Positions 15,297-22,951 of a DNA stretch of 35,802 nt are shown in pieces. The notes under the pieces were generated by a model that ran no database searches, had not been told where the DNA came from, and saw nothing but the letters and a program-made list of their open reading frames with translations. Source of the DNA: Pseudodesulfovibrio sp. (GTDB lineage Bacteria; Desulfobacterota; Desulfovibrionia; Desulfovibrionales; Desulfovibrionaceae); the NCBI GenBank assembly GCA_022712815.1, contig JAFLJW010000404.1, forward strand, positions 1-35,802. Direction: 5' to 3'. The position numbers and the translations under genes are program-made. Numbering within the stretch: the stretch's first letter is position 1; each line of letters starts with the position of its first letter.

Positions 15297-16217
15297 TTAT
15301 GCGACAGCGGGGATAGGCTGCAACCGGCCTTCCCGAACAGCCTTACCCGAAGCTGAAGGTATGGGCAAAGTCTTGGCTTCAAGATAGAGTTCACGATTCT
15401 CATCCAAGTGCCGCAAAAAGGCATTGTTCAAAGCATGGCCGGAGGCAAAGACCTCGAAGTGACCCTGAATTGGAGCACCAAGGATAGCCATGTCGCCAAC
15501 GAAATCAAGCAACTTGTGGCGAACGAACTCATCCTTGAAACGAAGGCCTTCTGCGTTGAGAACACCATATTCATCCAAAACGATAGCATTATCCAGCGAC
15601 CCGCCAAGAGCCAATCCGTTGGCATGCAGGTAATCAACTTCCTTGAGGAAACCGAATGTACGCGCCTTGGCTATTTCTCTGGTGAAATTCTCGGGAGTGA
15701 TTTCGAGATCCATCTGCTGTCTTCCGATAAGCGGATGAGTGAACTCGATGGTGTAATCGACGCGAAAGCCATTATACGGACGGGCCTTGATGAACTTGCC
15801 GTCCTGTTCGAAATCAATATCTTTCTTGATGGCCATAACCTGACGGGCCTTATCCAGCTTGCGAACACCTGCCTGCTTGAGCAGGTACACGAAAGAAGCG
15901 GCGCTGCCATCCATGATGGGCAGTTCCTTGCCAGTCACTTCGATATGGATATTGTCAATCCCCATGCCGCTGACTGCTGCGAGCAGGTGCTCAACAGTCG
16001 CCACGGTTTCACGACCGTCACCAAGGACAGTAGCCAGACCGGTCGCGATAACCAGAGATGGAGCAGGAGTCAGGAATGTGGAACCGGAACCGTTACGAAG
16101 CGAAAAAAGAATTCCGGTATCCTCAGTGGCAGGGCGCAGAACAAGTTCCACCTGCTTTCCACTGTGGAGTCCGATCCCTGCGCAACGCACTGTTTTATGT
16201 ATTGTAGTCTGTAGCAT
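15297..16217 (-). CDS. lpxC: UDP-3-O-acyl-N-acetylglucosamine deacetylase LpxC
   Basis: The 306-residue protein is a normal-length LpxC, the zinc enzyme that commits UDP-3-O-acyl-GlcNAc to lipid A synthesis. Zinc ligands His77, His234 and Asp238 lie in VEHLLAAVSGMGIDN and RHKLLDFVGD; Glu76 and His261 match catalytic positions. The start is ATG at 16215-16217 with CGGAGGAACC before it; in-frame codons further upstream lie inside the promoter and are unlikely. A sigma-54-type promoter directly upstream and two inverted repeats beyond it suggest activator-controlled transcription separate from prmC. In enterobacteria LpxC is controlled mainly by proteolysis, so this arrangement is notable. Confidence 0.96.
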   Translation of the reverse strand: MLQTTIHKTVRCAGIGLHSGKQVELVLRPATEDTGILFSLRNGSGSTFLTPAPSLVIATGLATVLGDGRETVATVEHLLAAVSGMGIDNIHIEVTGKELPIMDGSAASFVYLLKQAGVRKLDKARQVMAIKKDIDFEQDGKFIKARPYNGFRVDYTIEFTHPLIGRQQMDLEITPENFTREIAKARTFGFLKEVDYLHANGLALGGSLDNAIVLDEYGVLNAEGLRFKDEFVRHKLLDFVGDMAILGAPIQGHFEVFASGHALNNAFLRHLDENRELYLEAKTLPIPSASGKAVREGRLQPIPAVA

Positions 16218-16247
16218 GGTTCCTCCGGTTAAAACCATTATAACTAA

Positions 16248-16263
16248 AGCAAAAATAGTGCCA
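16248..16263 (-). promoter_or_regulatory. Sigma-54 promoter of lpxC
   Basis: Read on the minus strand the site is TGGCACTATTTTTGCT, which matches the RpoN consensus TGGCAC-N5-TTGCW, with GG and GC 10 bases apart. The predicted start near 16237 leaves a leader of about 20 bases that contains the GGAGG of lpxC, which is ideal geometry. Confidence 0.78.
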
Positions 16264-16330
16264 CCCACGACCATAGAGATAAGATGCTGTAATTAATGAA
16301 CTTATCAGTCGAGACTTTTTCCAGAGAAGT

Positions 16331-16346
16331 GTTGCATTCTCGCAAC
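16331..16346. promoter_or_regulatory. Inverted repeat, possible activator-binding site 1 for lpxC
   Basis: GTTGCATTCTCGCAAC is a perfect 5-bp inverted repeat with a 6-bp spacer, about 94-109 bp upstream of the predicted lpxC start. That is within the range where enhancer-binding proteins contact DNA for sigma-54 promoters. Confidence 0.5.
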
Positions 16347-16348
16347 TA

Positions 16349-16367
16349 GTTGTATTTCTACGACAAC
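16349..16367. promoter_or_regulatory. Inverted repeat, possible activator-binding site 2 for lpxC
   Basis: GTTGTATTTCTACGACAAC has arms GTTGT and ACAAC with a 9-bp spacer. Its centre is about 19-20 bp (two helical turns) from the centre of the first repeat, so both would face the same side of the helix. The shared GTTGy..rCAAC arms suggest one regulator. Confidence 0.45.
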
Positions 16368-16373
16368 AAATCA

Positions 16374-17249
16374 TTAAAATTGTGGTTTTTTTGCAACTAT
16401 TTTTTTCAAAAGAACCACACGATCGAGGTCGGCAAGATCCTTTATGACCATAACATCCCAAAATTCCGGGAATTGGTCGCGGATGATTTTTTTCACCCCA
16501 TCCCCCTGTCCACAACCAATCTCCATCAAAAAACAACCGTCAGGTCGCAAAGACCGGGCAACATGCCTGAGCATAGCCCGGACGTGATCAAGACCGTCAG
16601 GACCGCTTACGAGTGCGCCCACAGGCTCAAAGGAGGTCACCTCACGGCTGGCCATGGCGTACTCTTTCTCTGTCACATATGGGGGGTTCGAAACGATGAG
16701 ATCAAATTCTGCCTCACCAAAAAGTGAAGTAGTGAAGTCACCTGACATGAATTTCAGCCTGTCAGTGACTCCATGGAACTCTGCATTACCTGATGCCACA
16801 CTCAATGCGGCAGGACTGATATCCACGGCCACACCTGTGGCTTTGGGAAAAAGAACGGCGATAACTACCGCCAAAATACCGGAACCTGTGCCTAAATCGG
16901 CATAAGAAAAGGAGTCGTTACCGGAATAAATCTTTTCGACTTCTTCAATTATATGCTCTGTTTCTGGACGCGGAATAAGAACATCCTGCGTCACCTGAAA
17001 ATCAAGACCATAAAATTCCTTCACTCCGAAAATATAGGCGATAGGCTCACCCGTAGCTCGACGTGAAACAAGTTCATGGACCTGCTCAAGTTCATAGGCC
17101 GAAAACTGACGATCCTGATTGATAACCAGAGTCAGACGAGAGCACCCAAGGACCTTTGCCAGCAACAGTTCGGCACTCAGACGCGGAGAATCCACCCCTT
17201 GCAAACGGGCTTCACTCTCTCGCAGGATATCCTTGACGGTAGGAGCCAT
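16374..17249 (-). CDS. prmC: Release factor glutamine methyltransferase PrmC (HemK)
   Basis: The 291-residue protein has the PrmC layout: an N-terminal helical domain, the LIPRPETE motif (91-98), a class I SAM-binding site DLGTGSG (118-124) and the catalytic NPPY (188-191). PrmC methylates the glutamine of the GGQ motif in release factors. It starts 24 bp after the stop of prfA, its natural substrate, in the DUF1385-prfA-prmC operon. It is followed by 156 bp holding the lpxC control region. Length and motifs are normal. Confidence 0.95.
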   Translation of the reverse strand: MAPTVKDILRESEARLQGVDSPRLSAELLLAKVLGCSRLTLVINQDRQFSAYELEQVHELVSRRATGEPIAYIFGVKEFYGLDFQVTQDVLIPRPETEHIIEEVEKIYSGNDSFSYADLGTGSGILAVVIAVLFPKATGVAVDISPAALSVASGNAEFHGVTDRLKFMSGDFTTSLFGEAEFDLIVSNPPYVTEKEYAMASREVTSFEPVGALVSGPDGLDHVRAMLRHVARSLRPDGCFLMEIGCGQGDGVKKIIRDQFPEFWDVMVIKDLADLDRVVLLKKIVAKKPQF

Positions 17250-17273
17250 GGCGATATCCCCGGGACTCGGCGT

Positions 17274-18341
17274 TTAATCGCCCTGCCGCTTCAAGGCTTC
17301 GGACTGGAAATGATTAATCAAGGCATCAGTCATTTCTTCGAGTTCGCCTTCCATGATCTGAGGCAATTTGTGGAGCGTCAGATTGATACGATGATCCGAG
17401 ACACGCCCCTGAGGGAAATTATAGGTACGGATGCGTTCCGAGCGATCACCGCTTCCAATCTGGCTGCGACGGGTGGCATCTTCCTCGGCCTTGGCTTTAT
17501 CTTGTTCCAGTTGCAACAAACGGGAACGCAGAACCTTCATGGCCTTGGCCTTGTTCTTGTGCTGGGATTTTTCATCCTGACAGATGACTACCAGACCGGT
17601 AGGCACATGCGTAACACGAATCGCCGAGTCAGTCGTATTGACCGACTGACCGCCGGGACCGGAAGCACGGAAAACATCCACACGAACATCTTCGGTGCGA
17701 ATATTGACATCAACTTCCTCTGCTTCGGCCATAATTGCCACGGTGACGGCAGAAGTATGGATGCGTCCCTGCGACTCGGTAGCGGGAACACGCTGCACCC
17801 GGTGAGTGCCGGATTCATATTTGAGTTTGCTATAAACCTTCTCGCCCGAAATCGAAGCAATGACTTCCTTGAGACCACCTGAACCGGTGGTATTGGAACT
17901 CATTTCCTCAACCTTCCATTTGTTTGATTCAGCGTAGCGAGTATACATGCGGTAGAGGTTTGCACCAAAAAGCGCGGCCTCGTCTCCGCCGGTCCCAGCC
18001 CGGATTTCAAGAATGATATTCTTGTCGTCCATGGGGTCCTTGGGCAGAAGCAAAACCTTGAGCCGTTCCTCAAGATCTGGCAATTTTCCTTCAATTTCAG
18101 AAATCTCGGCCTTGGCCATTTCCTGAATTTCAGGATCAGAATCGCTCAACATTTCACGATTGTCTTCCATATCCTGAGAAAATTGCTTGTATTCACGATA
18201 AAGATTGACCACATCACCAAGATCGGCATGGGCTTTGGAGACCTTCTTGTAGCGTTCCTGATCATTAAAAATATCAGGCTGGGCAAGTTCCTGCTCCAAT
18301 TCCTCGTATTTAACTTCTATTTCTTCCAGCTTGCCAAACAT
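17274..18341 (-). CDS. prfA: Peptide chain release factor 1 (RF1)
   Basis: The 355-residue protein carries the GGQ motif (230-232, in [14 protein letters not shown]), which triggers peptidyl-tRNA hydrolysis, and the PAT tripeptide (186-188) that recognises UAA and UAG, identifying RF1 rather than RF2. The start MFGKLEEIE at 18341 is chosen because GAGGAG lies 9 bases upstream, inside the end of the DUF1385 gene, and because RF1 proteins begin there. Only 2 bp separate the two genes. The substrate-modifying enzyme PrmC is encoded next. Confidence 0.97.
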   Translation of the reverse strand: MFGKLEEIEVKYEELEQELAQPDIFNDQERYKKVSKAHADLGDVVNLYREYKQFSQDMEDNREMLSDSDPEIQEMAKAEISEIEGKLPDLEERLKVLLLPKDPMDDKNIILEIRAGTGGDEAALFGANLYRMYTRYAESNKWKVEEMSSNTTGSGGLKEVIASISGEKVYSKLKYESGTHRVQRVPATESQGRIHTSAVTVAIMAEAEEVDVNIRTEDVRVDVFRASGPGGQSVNTTDSAIRVTHVPTGLVVICQDEKSQHKNKAKAMKVLRSRLLQLEQDKAKAEEDATRRSQIGSGDRSERIRTYNFPQGRVSDHRINLTLHKLPQIMEGELEEMTDALINHFQSEALKRQGD

Positions 18342-18343
18342 GA

Positions 18344-19270
18344 TTAGCACTCCTCGGCATTGACAGCGCACCGCAAGGCAGCGATGGCTACTTCGATCTG
18401 ACTGTCGTCAGGTTCTTTGGTGGTCAGCAACTGCATCATCAGGCCAGGCCAGCACATGATCTTGCAAACAAAACTCTTGTTATGCTTGCCAGCGAACTTG
18501 ATCATCTCATAAGCCACACAACTGACCGGAATCATCAGAAAAAGTTTCATTCCGACAATATACAGATGTTTTACAATAAAGCTTTCAGGAGAATAAAATG
18601 TAAGCAGGTAGGGAACAAGCACGGCATACAGGGCGATGGACACCACCAAAACGAAAAGCAAAAATGCGGTCCCACAACGCGGGTGCAGCCGGCTGTAGAA
18701 ATGAGTGGCTTCAGGTGTCAGCTCCTTGCCCTCTTCCCAGGTCCAGATGACCTTATGCTCAGCTCCATGATACTGAAAGACGCGACGAATATCCGGAATA
18801 AATGAAATAGCCAAAATATATGATACGAAAATGACCATCTTGATGACACCGTCCCAAGCGTGGAAACTCAGGGAATCGACATCTCCGGCCCAATCGAGCT
18901 GGGCCATGCCAACCGACAGAAAATGCGGTAAAATGACAAAGAGTCCAAGGGCGGCTCCAAGAGCCAGCACCATGGTCAAAACCAGATGCCAGGTGCTCAG
19001 TTCTCCGCCGTCTTCTTCCTCTTCTTCAGCAGCCTGCACGGCCGAAAAATTGAGAGCCTTGATACCGTTGACCATGGTTTCCATGAGTACGGGAAATCCG
19101 CGAAGAAAAGGCTTTTTGAGCCAAGGGTGACGGACAAGGGAAAACCACGGTCTGATCTCGGTCACAATCTCGCCACTGGGTTTTCTGATGGCAATGGCCA
19201 AATTGTCCTTGGCACGCATCATAACACCTTCGATCACGGCCTGGCCGCCGACAGCCTGAGGTGCGGCCAT
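18344..19270 (-). CDS. DUF1385 (YqhQ-like) membrane protein
   Basis: The 308-residue product begins [19 protein letters not shown], the DUF1385 signature, and contains the family's [13 protein letters not shown] and [13 protein letters not shown] blocks. About four to five hydrophobic segments lie between residues 95 and 270, separated by a run of glutamates near residue 82. The start at 19268-19270 has GAGGA about 10 bases upstream; an in-frame start 24 bp earlier is less likely. The family has no established biochemical function; conserved His and Cys residues in the AEHK and HPRCGT blocks could bind metal (inference). In the common order rpmE-DUF1385-prfA-prmC it co-occurs with translation genes. 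Confidence 0.88.
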   Translation of the reverse strand: MAAPQAVGGQAVIEGVMMRAKDNLAIAIRKPSGEIVTEIRPWFSLVRHPWLKKPFLRGFPVLMETMVNGIKALNFSAVQAAEEEEEDGGELSTWHLVLTMVLALGAALGLFVILPHFLSVGMAQLDWAGDVDSLSFHAWDGVIKMVIFVSYILAISFIPDIRRVFQYHGAEHKVIWTWEEGKELTPEATHFYSRLHPRCGTAFLLFVLVVSIALYAVLVPYLLTFYSPESFIVKHLYIVGMKLFLMIPVSCVAYEMIKFAGKHNKSFVCKIMCWPGLMMQLLTTKEPDDSQIEVAIAALRCAVNAEEC

Positions 19271-19322
19271 CGTCAAAAGTCCTCGCAGATTCAATTAGTT
19301 ACCCTCCGCTAGACAAAATATG

Positions 19323-19359
19323 GGTATAAAAATTTCCCTGATCGCGACAACGCTGTCGC
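19323..19359 (-). promoter_or_regulatory. Promoter with overlapping inverted repeat upstream of DUF1385-prfA-prmC
   Basis: On the minus strand TTGTCG (19345-19350), a 16-bp spacer and TATACC (19323-19328) form a plausible sigma-70 promoter. The inverted repeat GCGACA-ACGC-TGTCGC (19344-19359) overlaps the -35 hexamer and could be an operator or part of a hairpin. Confidence 0.4.
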
Positions 19360-19413
19360 CGCTTCCCGCTGGACACAGAATTAAGGATTACGCAAGCATT
19401 GTAAAGCCCGTAG

Positions 19414-19459
19414 AAAAAAACAATATGCCTCCGCGGGGGATTACCCCTACGAAGGCATA
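19414..19459 (-). terminator. Intrinsic terminator after rpmE
   Basis: On the minus strand TATGCCT (19459-19453) pairs with AGGCATA (19430-19424). An inner GGGG/CCCC pair strengthens the stem, and a T7 run corresponds to 19420-19414. It separates rpmE from the DUF1385 operon. Confidence 0.75.
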
Positions 19460-19485
19460 CAATCGCGGCTTGCGCCGGGAAATAG

Positions 19486-19713
19486 CTACTCTGCGGCTTT
19501 TTTCAAAGCGTCAAGATTACCATACTTCTTGCGGAAGCGATCAATACGACCGGCGGTATCAACAAAACGCTGCTTACCGGTGTAGAAAGGATGGCAATTA
19601 GAACAAATTTCGACCTCAAGCTCTTCGCCCTTGGTGGTCATCAGTTCGGACTCGTAGCCGCAATGGCAATGAATTTTGGCCTTGAAGGTCTTGGGATGAA
19701 TATCTTGTTTCAT
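19486..19713 (-). CDS. rpmE: 50S ribosomal protein L31 (zinc-binding type)
   Basis: The 75-residue protein begins [10 protein letters not shown] and contains the cysteines CHCG (16-18) and [12 protein letters not shown] (37-40 for the CxxC) of the zinc-containing L31 form. In other bacteria this form is exchanged for a cysteine-free paralogue under zinc starvation. Its own promoter lies upstream (19751-19779) and a terminator follows, so it is monocistronic. CAGGAGATC precedes the ATG at normal spacing. Confidence 0.96.
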   Translation of the reverse strand: MKQDIHPKTFKAKIHCHCGYESELMTTKGEELEVEICSNCHPFYTGKQRFVDTAGRIDRFRKKYGNLDALKKAAE

Positions 19714-19750
19714 GACGATCTCCTGTCATTCTTTTTATGTGGAACTCGGT

Positions 19751-19779
19751 CTTATACTCGGTGAGACTGAGCTTGGCAA
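19751..19779 (-). promoter_or_regulatory. Sigma-70-type promoter of rpmE
   Basis: On the minus strand TTGCCA (19774-19779), a 17-bp spacer and TATAAG (19751-19756) form a good promoter. The predicted start near 19744 leaves a leader of about 30 bases ahead of the rpmE ATG at 19713. Confidence 0.6.
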
Positions 19780-19884
19780 GAAAAATATCAAGGCTTTTTC
19801 CAGACATTCTTCTTCACCCATGTTGACCAAACCCGGCACTCTTTTCTCACAAAGCGGAAGCAAGGGCAATAGGAGGCCGAAAAT

Positions 19885-19915
19885 AAAAAAGGCGAGTACC
19901 GAAGCACTCGCCTTT
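19885..19915 (-). terminator. Intrinsic terminator after dsrC
   Basis: AAAGGCGAGT (19888-19897) pairs perfectly with ACTCGCCTTT (19906-19915). On the minus strand the stem is followed by a T run, 24 bp after the dsrC stop. Confidence 0.88.
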
Positions 19916-19938
19916 GATAATCAAGCGTAGATTGCGAA

Positions 19939-20256
19939 CTAGACGCAGCCTGTGGGCTTGGGCAGGCCAGCCATCTTACAGGCTCCCTTACCAGGTCCGG
20001 ACGGGAACAGCTCGTAGATCTGCTTCAGCTTGAAGCCAGTGACCTTGGAGAGGATGCGAACCATGGGTGCGATACCGTTCTTCTTGTAGTAGTCCTGCAA
20101 GAAGTCGATAACTTTCTGGTGATCAGCGGTGATGTCTTTGATACCTTCAGATTCTTTGACGAAATCGACCCACATCGGAGTCCAATCTTCAAACTTCTGC
20201 AGGAAACCGTCTTCATCAACTTCAAAAGAAGAGCCCTGAAATTCAACAACAGCCAT
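19939..20256 (-). CDS. dsrC: Sulfur carrier protein DsrC (dissimilatory sulfite reductase-associated)
   Basis: The 105-residue protein is DsrC. It keeps the swinging C-terminal arm with Cys93 (KGACKMAG) and the penultimate Cys104 (PTGCV), the two residues that form the DsrC trisulfide during sulfite reduction by DsrAB. Having both cysteines separates it from TusE-type relatives with one. The trisulfide is then thought to be reduced by the membrane complex DsrMKJOP. The ribosome-binding site TAGGAGG is strong, as expected for a very abundant protein. It is monocistronic with its own promoter and terminator. dsrAB is not nearby, which is usual in Desulfovibrio. This gene is the main evidence for a dissimilatory sulfur metabolism. 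Confidence 0.96.
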   Translation of the reverse strand: MAVVEFQGSSFEVDEDGFLQKFEDWTPMWVDFVKESEGIKDITADHQKVIDFLQDYYKKNGIAPMVRILSKVTGFKLKQIYELFPSGPGKGACKMAGLPKPTGCV

Positions 20257-20291
20257 AGTATCCTCCTAAGTGGGATGTTTTTCTTGCTGTA

Positions 20292-20311
20292 GTCTCGAAA
20301 CTTTTCGAGAC
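20292..20311. promoter_or_regulatory. 20-bp near-complete palindrome in the dsrC leader
   Basis: GTCTCGAAACTTTTCGAGAC has perfect 9-bp arms (20292-20300 and 20303-20311) around CT. It lies in the predicted 5' untranslated region, about 36 bp upstream of the dsrC ATG. It could be an operator for a dimeric regulator or an mRNA-stabilising hairpin; the two-base centre would force some arm pairs open in RNA. Confidence 0.55.
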
Positions 20312-20383
20312 AACCTTATCCATTTAAACAGCGATCCGCTGCTTGATACCAACGTCTATCTGCGGCTTAAAAACCGTGGAGGG

Positions 20384-20412
20384 ACAGTACGACCAGACCT
20401 CCATCTTGTCAA
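20384..20412 (-). promoter_or_regulatory. Sigma-70-type promoter of dsrC
   Basis: On the minus strand TTGACA (20407-20412), a 17-bp spacer and TACTGT (20384-20389) give a strong -35 and a fair -10 box. Transcription would begin near 20377, leaving a leader of about 120 bases that holds the 20-bp palindrome. Confidence 0.65.
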
Positions 20413-20474
20413 GACCAGAACAAAGATCAATTCAACAAATTTTACGCACAATAAATAGACCTAACTACCTGAAA

Positions 20475-22196
20475 TTACTTTAATTCATCGTAGTGAGCCT
20501 GGGCATACTCCAAGCTTGGGTCCATCTTGAGTGCAGCACCGAGATAGTCAAGAGCCTCTTCCGTATTGCCCATGAATTTATGGCACAGACCCAGATTAGC
20601 CAGATCGTGCGGAGAGCCGCTATCGATATCAAGGGACGCCTGAAAATCCCTGGCCGCGTTCTTGTACTTCTCACCCTTGAAATGAGCAACGCCCCTGAGG
20701 TTAAAGAACTCCTTGCATTCCTGATCCAGCTCAATGGCGCGCCCGAGAGGAGAAATGGTCTCTTCCCAAAGTTCTTCCTGAGACAAGGCATACGCCTGAT
20801 AAAATGCAGCCAAAGCACGTTCCTGATTGGCGGGTTGCAGCGGCTCGGCTTCTGCAAACTGGGCAACGGCATACATGGGGTCGTCCATACGCAATGCGAG
20901 CAGCCCTCTGAAAAACGGAAGAAAATAGGCATCAGGATATATTCCCCCGATCACGTCAAGCCCTTCCAAAGCCTCATCAAAATCAACATCCTCCGCCAAA
21001 ATACGGCCCACGAACAGCCCTATGCTCCGGTTGGGTGTACGCTCACGAAAATCAAAACCGGGAACAAAATTATAGTTGGTGGTCACCATCAGATCAGGAT
21101 GTCGAGTATCCACTGCATAGAGCGACGTACCTTTCTCATCCAGCCCTTTGGCCAGTGCCATCAATTCCTTATATATATTATCATGCTCGACTGACGGCAG
21201 AGTATCCAGCGCGACCACAGGTCCCTCTTTCAGCCACCTGACCTGCTCCAGATCGGTAAACTTGGGAAGACCGGATGCTTCGTACACCCGGCTGGTCTCG
21301 AAGTCGCCGGCCAACTGGGCGACCTCAGTGATGGCGCGAATGGCCGCCTTGGCCGGAGATGCAGCCGTACCCGCGGTAAAAACGATCTCGCTCAATGCCG
21401 GGAATGTCCTGGTGTCCCAAGCGATAGCGGCAACAGTGGGAACCGGGTATCCCAAGGTAAAATCCTTCAGAATCAGCGTAATGCCGTTCTTCTCGAAACA
21501 TTCGACCAGACGATTCAGGATAACATCGTCCGAAGATTTCGGATCAATGGTCGGCATGACCTGCCGCGTACGGTCAATAACGGCGCAGACATGCCGCTCG
21601 ACCAACTCGCATCCACCTTGGGAAATGGATTCTTCAAAAGTATTCCCAGCCGATGATCCATTGAATTCGTTCAGCTTCTTGAACCAATCAAGCGGAACAT
21701 ACTCATGCTCGTTTGTGACGATATTCAACGCAGGATGAAATCTCCAACGATTCAGATTCATGACCCTGATCGCTTTTTCATCTGAAATTTCTTCATCCAC
21801 GGAACAAATGATCTTCTTGATATCAATGACCTTTCCCGGCCATTTGGCCTGAGCCTCGGACCAGGTCAATTCCGTGAAGTTGTCGCCATCGGACCAAAAA
21901 CTGAAATAGGAAAATCGTTCCACCAATTCCATGAGAGCGGAGGCCTCAGCCTGCTCCGGGGATGCGCCCTTGCCCATCTGCTTTCGAGTAGGCATGATCT
22001 TTTGAGCTTCAGGGCCACACGTGCTCACGAAAACAGGAATACCAAGCCTCCCGGTATCGACACGGTCGGTCTCGGCCAGCACTCCGGTACATTTCTCGGC
22101 CAGAAGTCCCTTGACCCGATTGACGGTATCCACAGGGTCACAGGCCTTGTCCTGATCAGTGGTATATTCCTTGAAACAATCCTTGAGTTCGATCAC
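20475..22196 (-). CDS. YcaO-domain protein with C-terminal TPR repeats
   Basis: The 573-residue protein has a YcaO domain (about 55-400). Two glutamate motifs typical of the ATP site are seen: GKGASPEQAEASALMELVER (75-94) and GNTFEESISQGGCELVER (184-201), followed by the helix PAKAAIRAITEVAQ (281-294). The C-terminal part (about 410-573) has tetratricopeptide-like helices. YcaO enzymes use ATP to activate peptide amide bonds (azoline or thioamide formation), while E. coli YcaO, of similar size, is linked to ribosomal protein S12 methylthiolation. No PxPxP end and no precursor peptide gene is seen, so a RiPP role is not supported. It starts with GTG, overlapping the stop of the methyltransferase gene by two bases. 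dsrC lies 218 bp downstream. Confidence 0.85.
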   Translation of the reverse strand: MIELKDCFKEYTTDQDKACDPVDTVNRVKGLLAEKCTGVLAETDRVDTGRLGIPVFVSTCGPEAQKIMPTRKQMGKGASPEQAEASALMELVERFSYFSFWSDGDNFTELTWSEAQAKWPGKVIDIKKIICSVDEEISDEKAIRVMNLNRWRFHPALNIVTNEHEYVPLDWFKKLNEFNGSSAGNTFEESISQGGCELVERHVCAVIDRTRQVMPTIDPKSSDDVILNRLVECFEKNGITLILKDFTLGYPVPTVAAIAWDTRTFPALSEIVFTAGTAASPAKAAIRAITEVAQLAGDFETSRVYEASGLPKFTDLEQVRWLKEGPVVALDTLPSVEHDNIYKELMALAKGLDEKGTSLYAVDTRHPDLMVTTNYNFVPGFDFRERTPNRSIGLFVGRILAEDVDFDEALEGLDVIGGIYPDAYFLPFFRGLLALRMDDPMYAVAQFAEAEPLQPANQERALAAFYQAYALSQEELWEETISPLGRAIELDQECKEFFNLRGVAHFKGEKYKNAARDFQASLDIDSGSPHDLANLGLCHKFMGNTEEALDYLGAALKMDPSLEYAQAHYDELK

Positions 22197-22918
22197 TTAT
22201 TCTTCCTCTTGAGACGAAACAGGTTGATGACATTCTCATCACCGGTCTTTTCTTCCCTGTACCTGGCACTGGATTTCATCATTGCGAACCGGTCGTTTGC
22301 AAGTTCAAAGAACCTGCGAGCCTGACGTTTCTGGTCAATGGCAAGAATGACTTCCGCCGAATCCCCTTCTGCAAGATGATCCACCAGAAAATCCACCAGA
22401 AGCTCAAACCCCATCTCATCGTACAAAACTTCACAGCCCACGATATACTCGAAACAACACCCAAGGCTGTCGCGGGTAAAGTCACTGCGAACGATCGTAA
22501 CGGAATCACCCAAATCGTTTTTCAATGCATTGATTTTGCTGAAAAGCAGTGCGTCCGCATCAACGTCAGTAATTGTCACGTCAAATCCGCGCTTTGCCAG
22601 CACAAGTCCATTAACGGCACTACCGGCACCGACTTCCAGAATTTTACTCCCTTTCTTGATGGGAAACTTGGTCAATGTATAGCCAAGCATCAGGCTGGAA
22701 GGCCAGACTTTGGCCCACAGAGGCAGCGAAATTTTCTTTCCCGCTCTGGTTTTGTCCATTAATTTATTGATATATTGCTGCATCTTCTTGATTTGCAGCA
22801 CCTCAAGGGACACATCGCCTACAACGACTTTCTCAAACTCGACCTCACCGAATTTCCTGACAGCGAGATCAATGAGCACGTCCATAGGCCGGTCCAGATC
22901 GTAATCTTTAACCGCCAC
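22193..22918 (-). CDS. Class I SAM-dependent methyltransferase (protein-lysine methyltransferase-like)
   Basis: About 241 residues. The SAM-binding motif ILEVGAGSAVNGLVLAKRG is preceded by PLWAKVWPSSLMLGYTL and followed by an acidic ITDVD strand end, the pattern of the METTL/Methyltransf_16 group that modifies lysines in proteins such as ETF-beta. The start is GTG at 22916-22918, five bases after GGAGG; an upstream in-frame ATG gives nine more residues but has no ribosome-binding site. Translation is coupled to the YcaO gene through an overlapping stop/start. Its substrate is unknown; neighbouring dsrC makes a sulfur-metabolism protein a fair guess and nothing more. Confidence 0.78.
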   Translation of the reverse strand: MAVKDYDLDRPMDVLIDLAVRKFGEVEFEKVVVGDVSLEVLQIKKMQQYINKLMDKTRAGKKISLPLWAKVWPSSLMLGYTLTKFPIKKGSKILEVGAGSAVNGLVLAKRGFDVTITDVDADALLFSKINALKNDLGDSVTIVRSDFTRDSLGCCFEYIVGCEVLYDEMGFELLVDFLVDHLAEGDSAEVILAIDQKRQARRFFELANDRFAMMKSSARYREEKTGDENVINLFRLKRKNK

Positions 22919-22951
22919 TATACCCTCCGAAATAAAAGCCCTCAATCAGGG

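Noticed and set aside
15408-16214. 268-codon rightward ORF opposite lpxC
   Set aside because: It is a shadow of lpxC, whose zinc ligands and length are intact; the ORF has no start signal and low-quality composition.
17076-17882. 268-codon rightward ORF opposite prmC/prfA
   Set aside because: Antisense to well-supported genes with GGQ and NPPY motifs.
20475-22918. A RiPP (azoline/thioamide peptide) cluster built on the YcaO gene
   Set aside because: No precursor-like small ORF, transporter, TfuA or dehydrogenase partner is nearby, and the YcaO protein ends in TPR repeats rather than a PxPxP tail.
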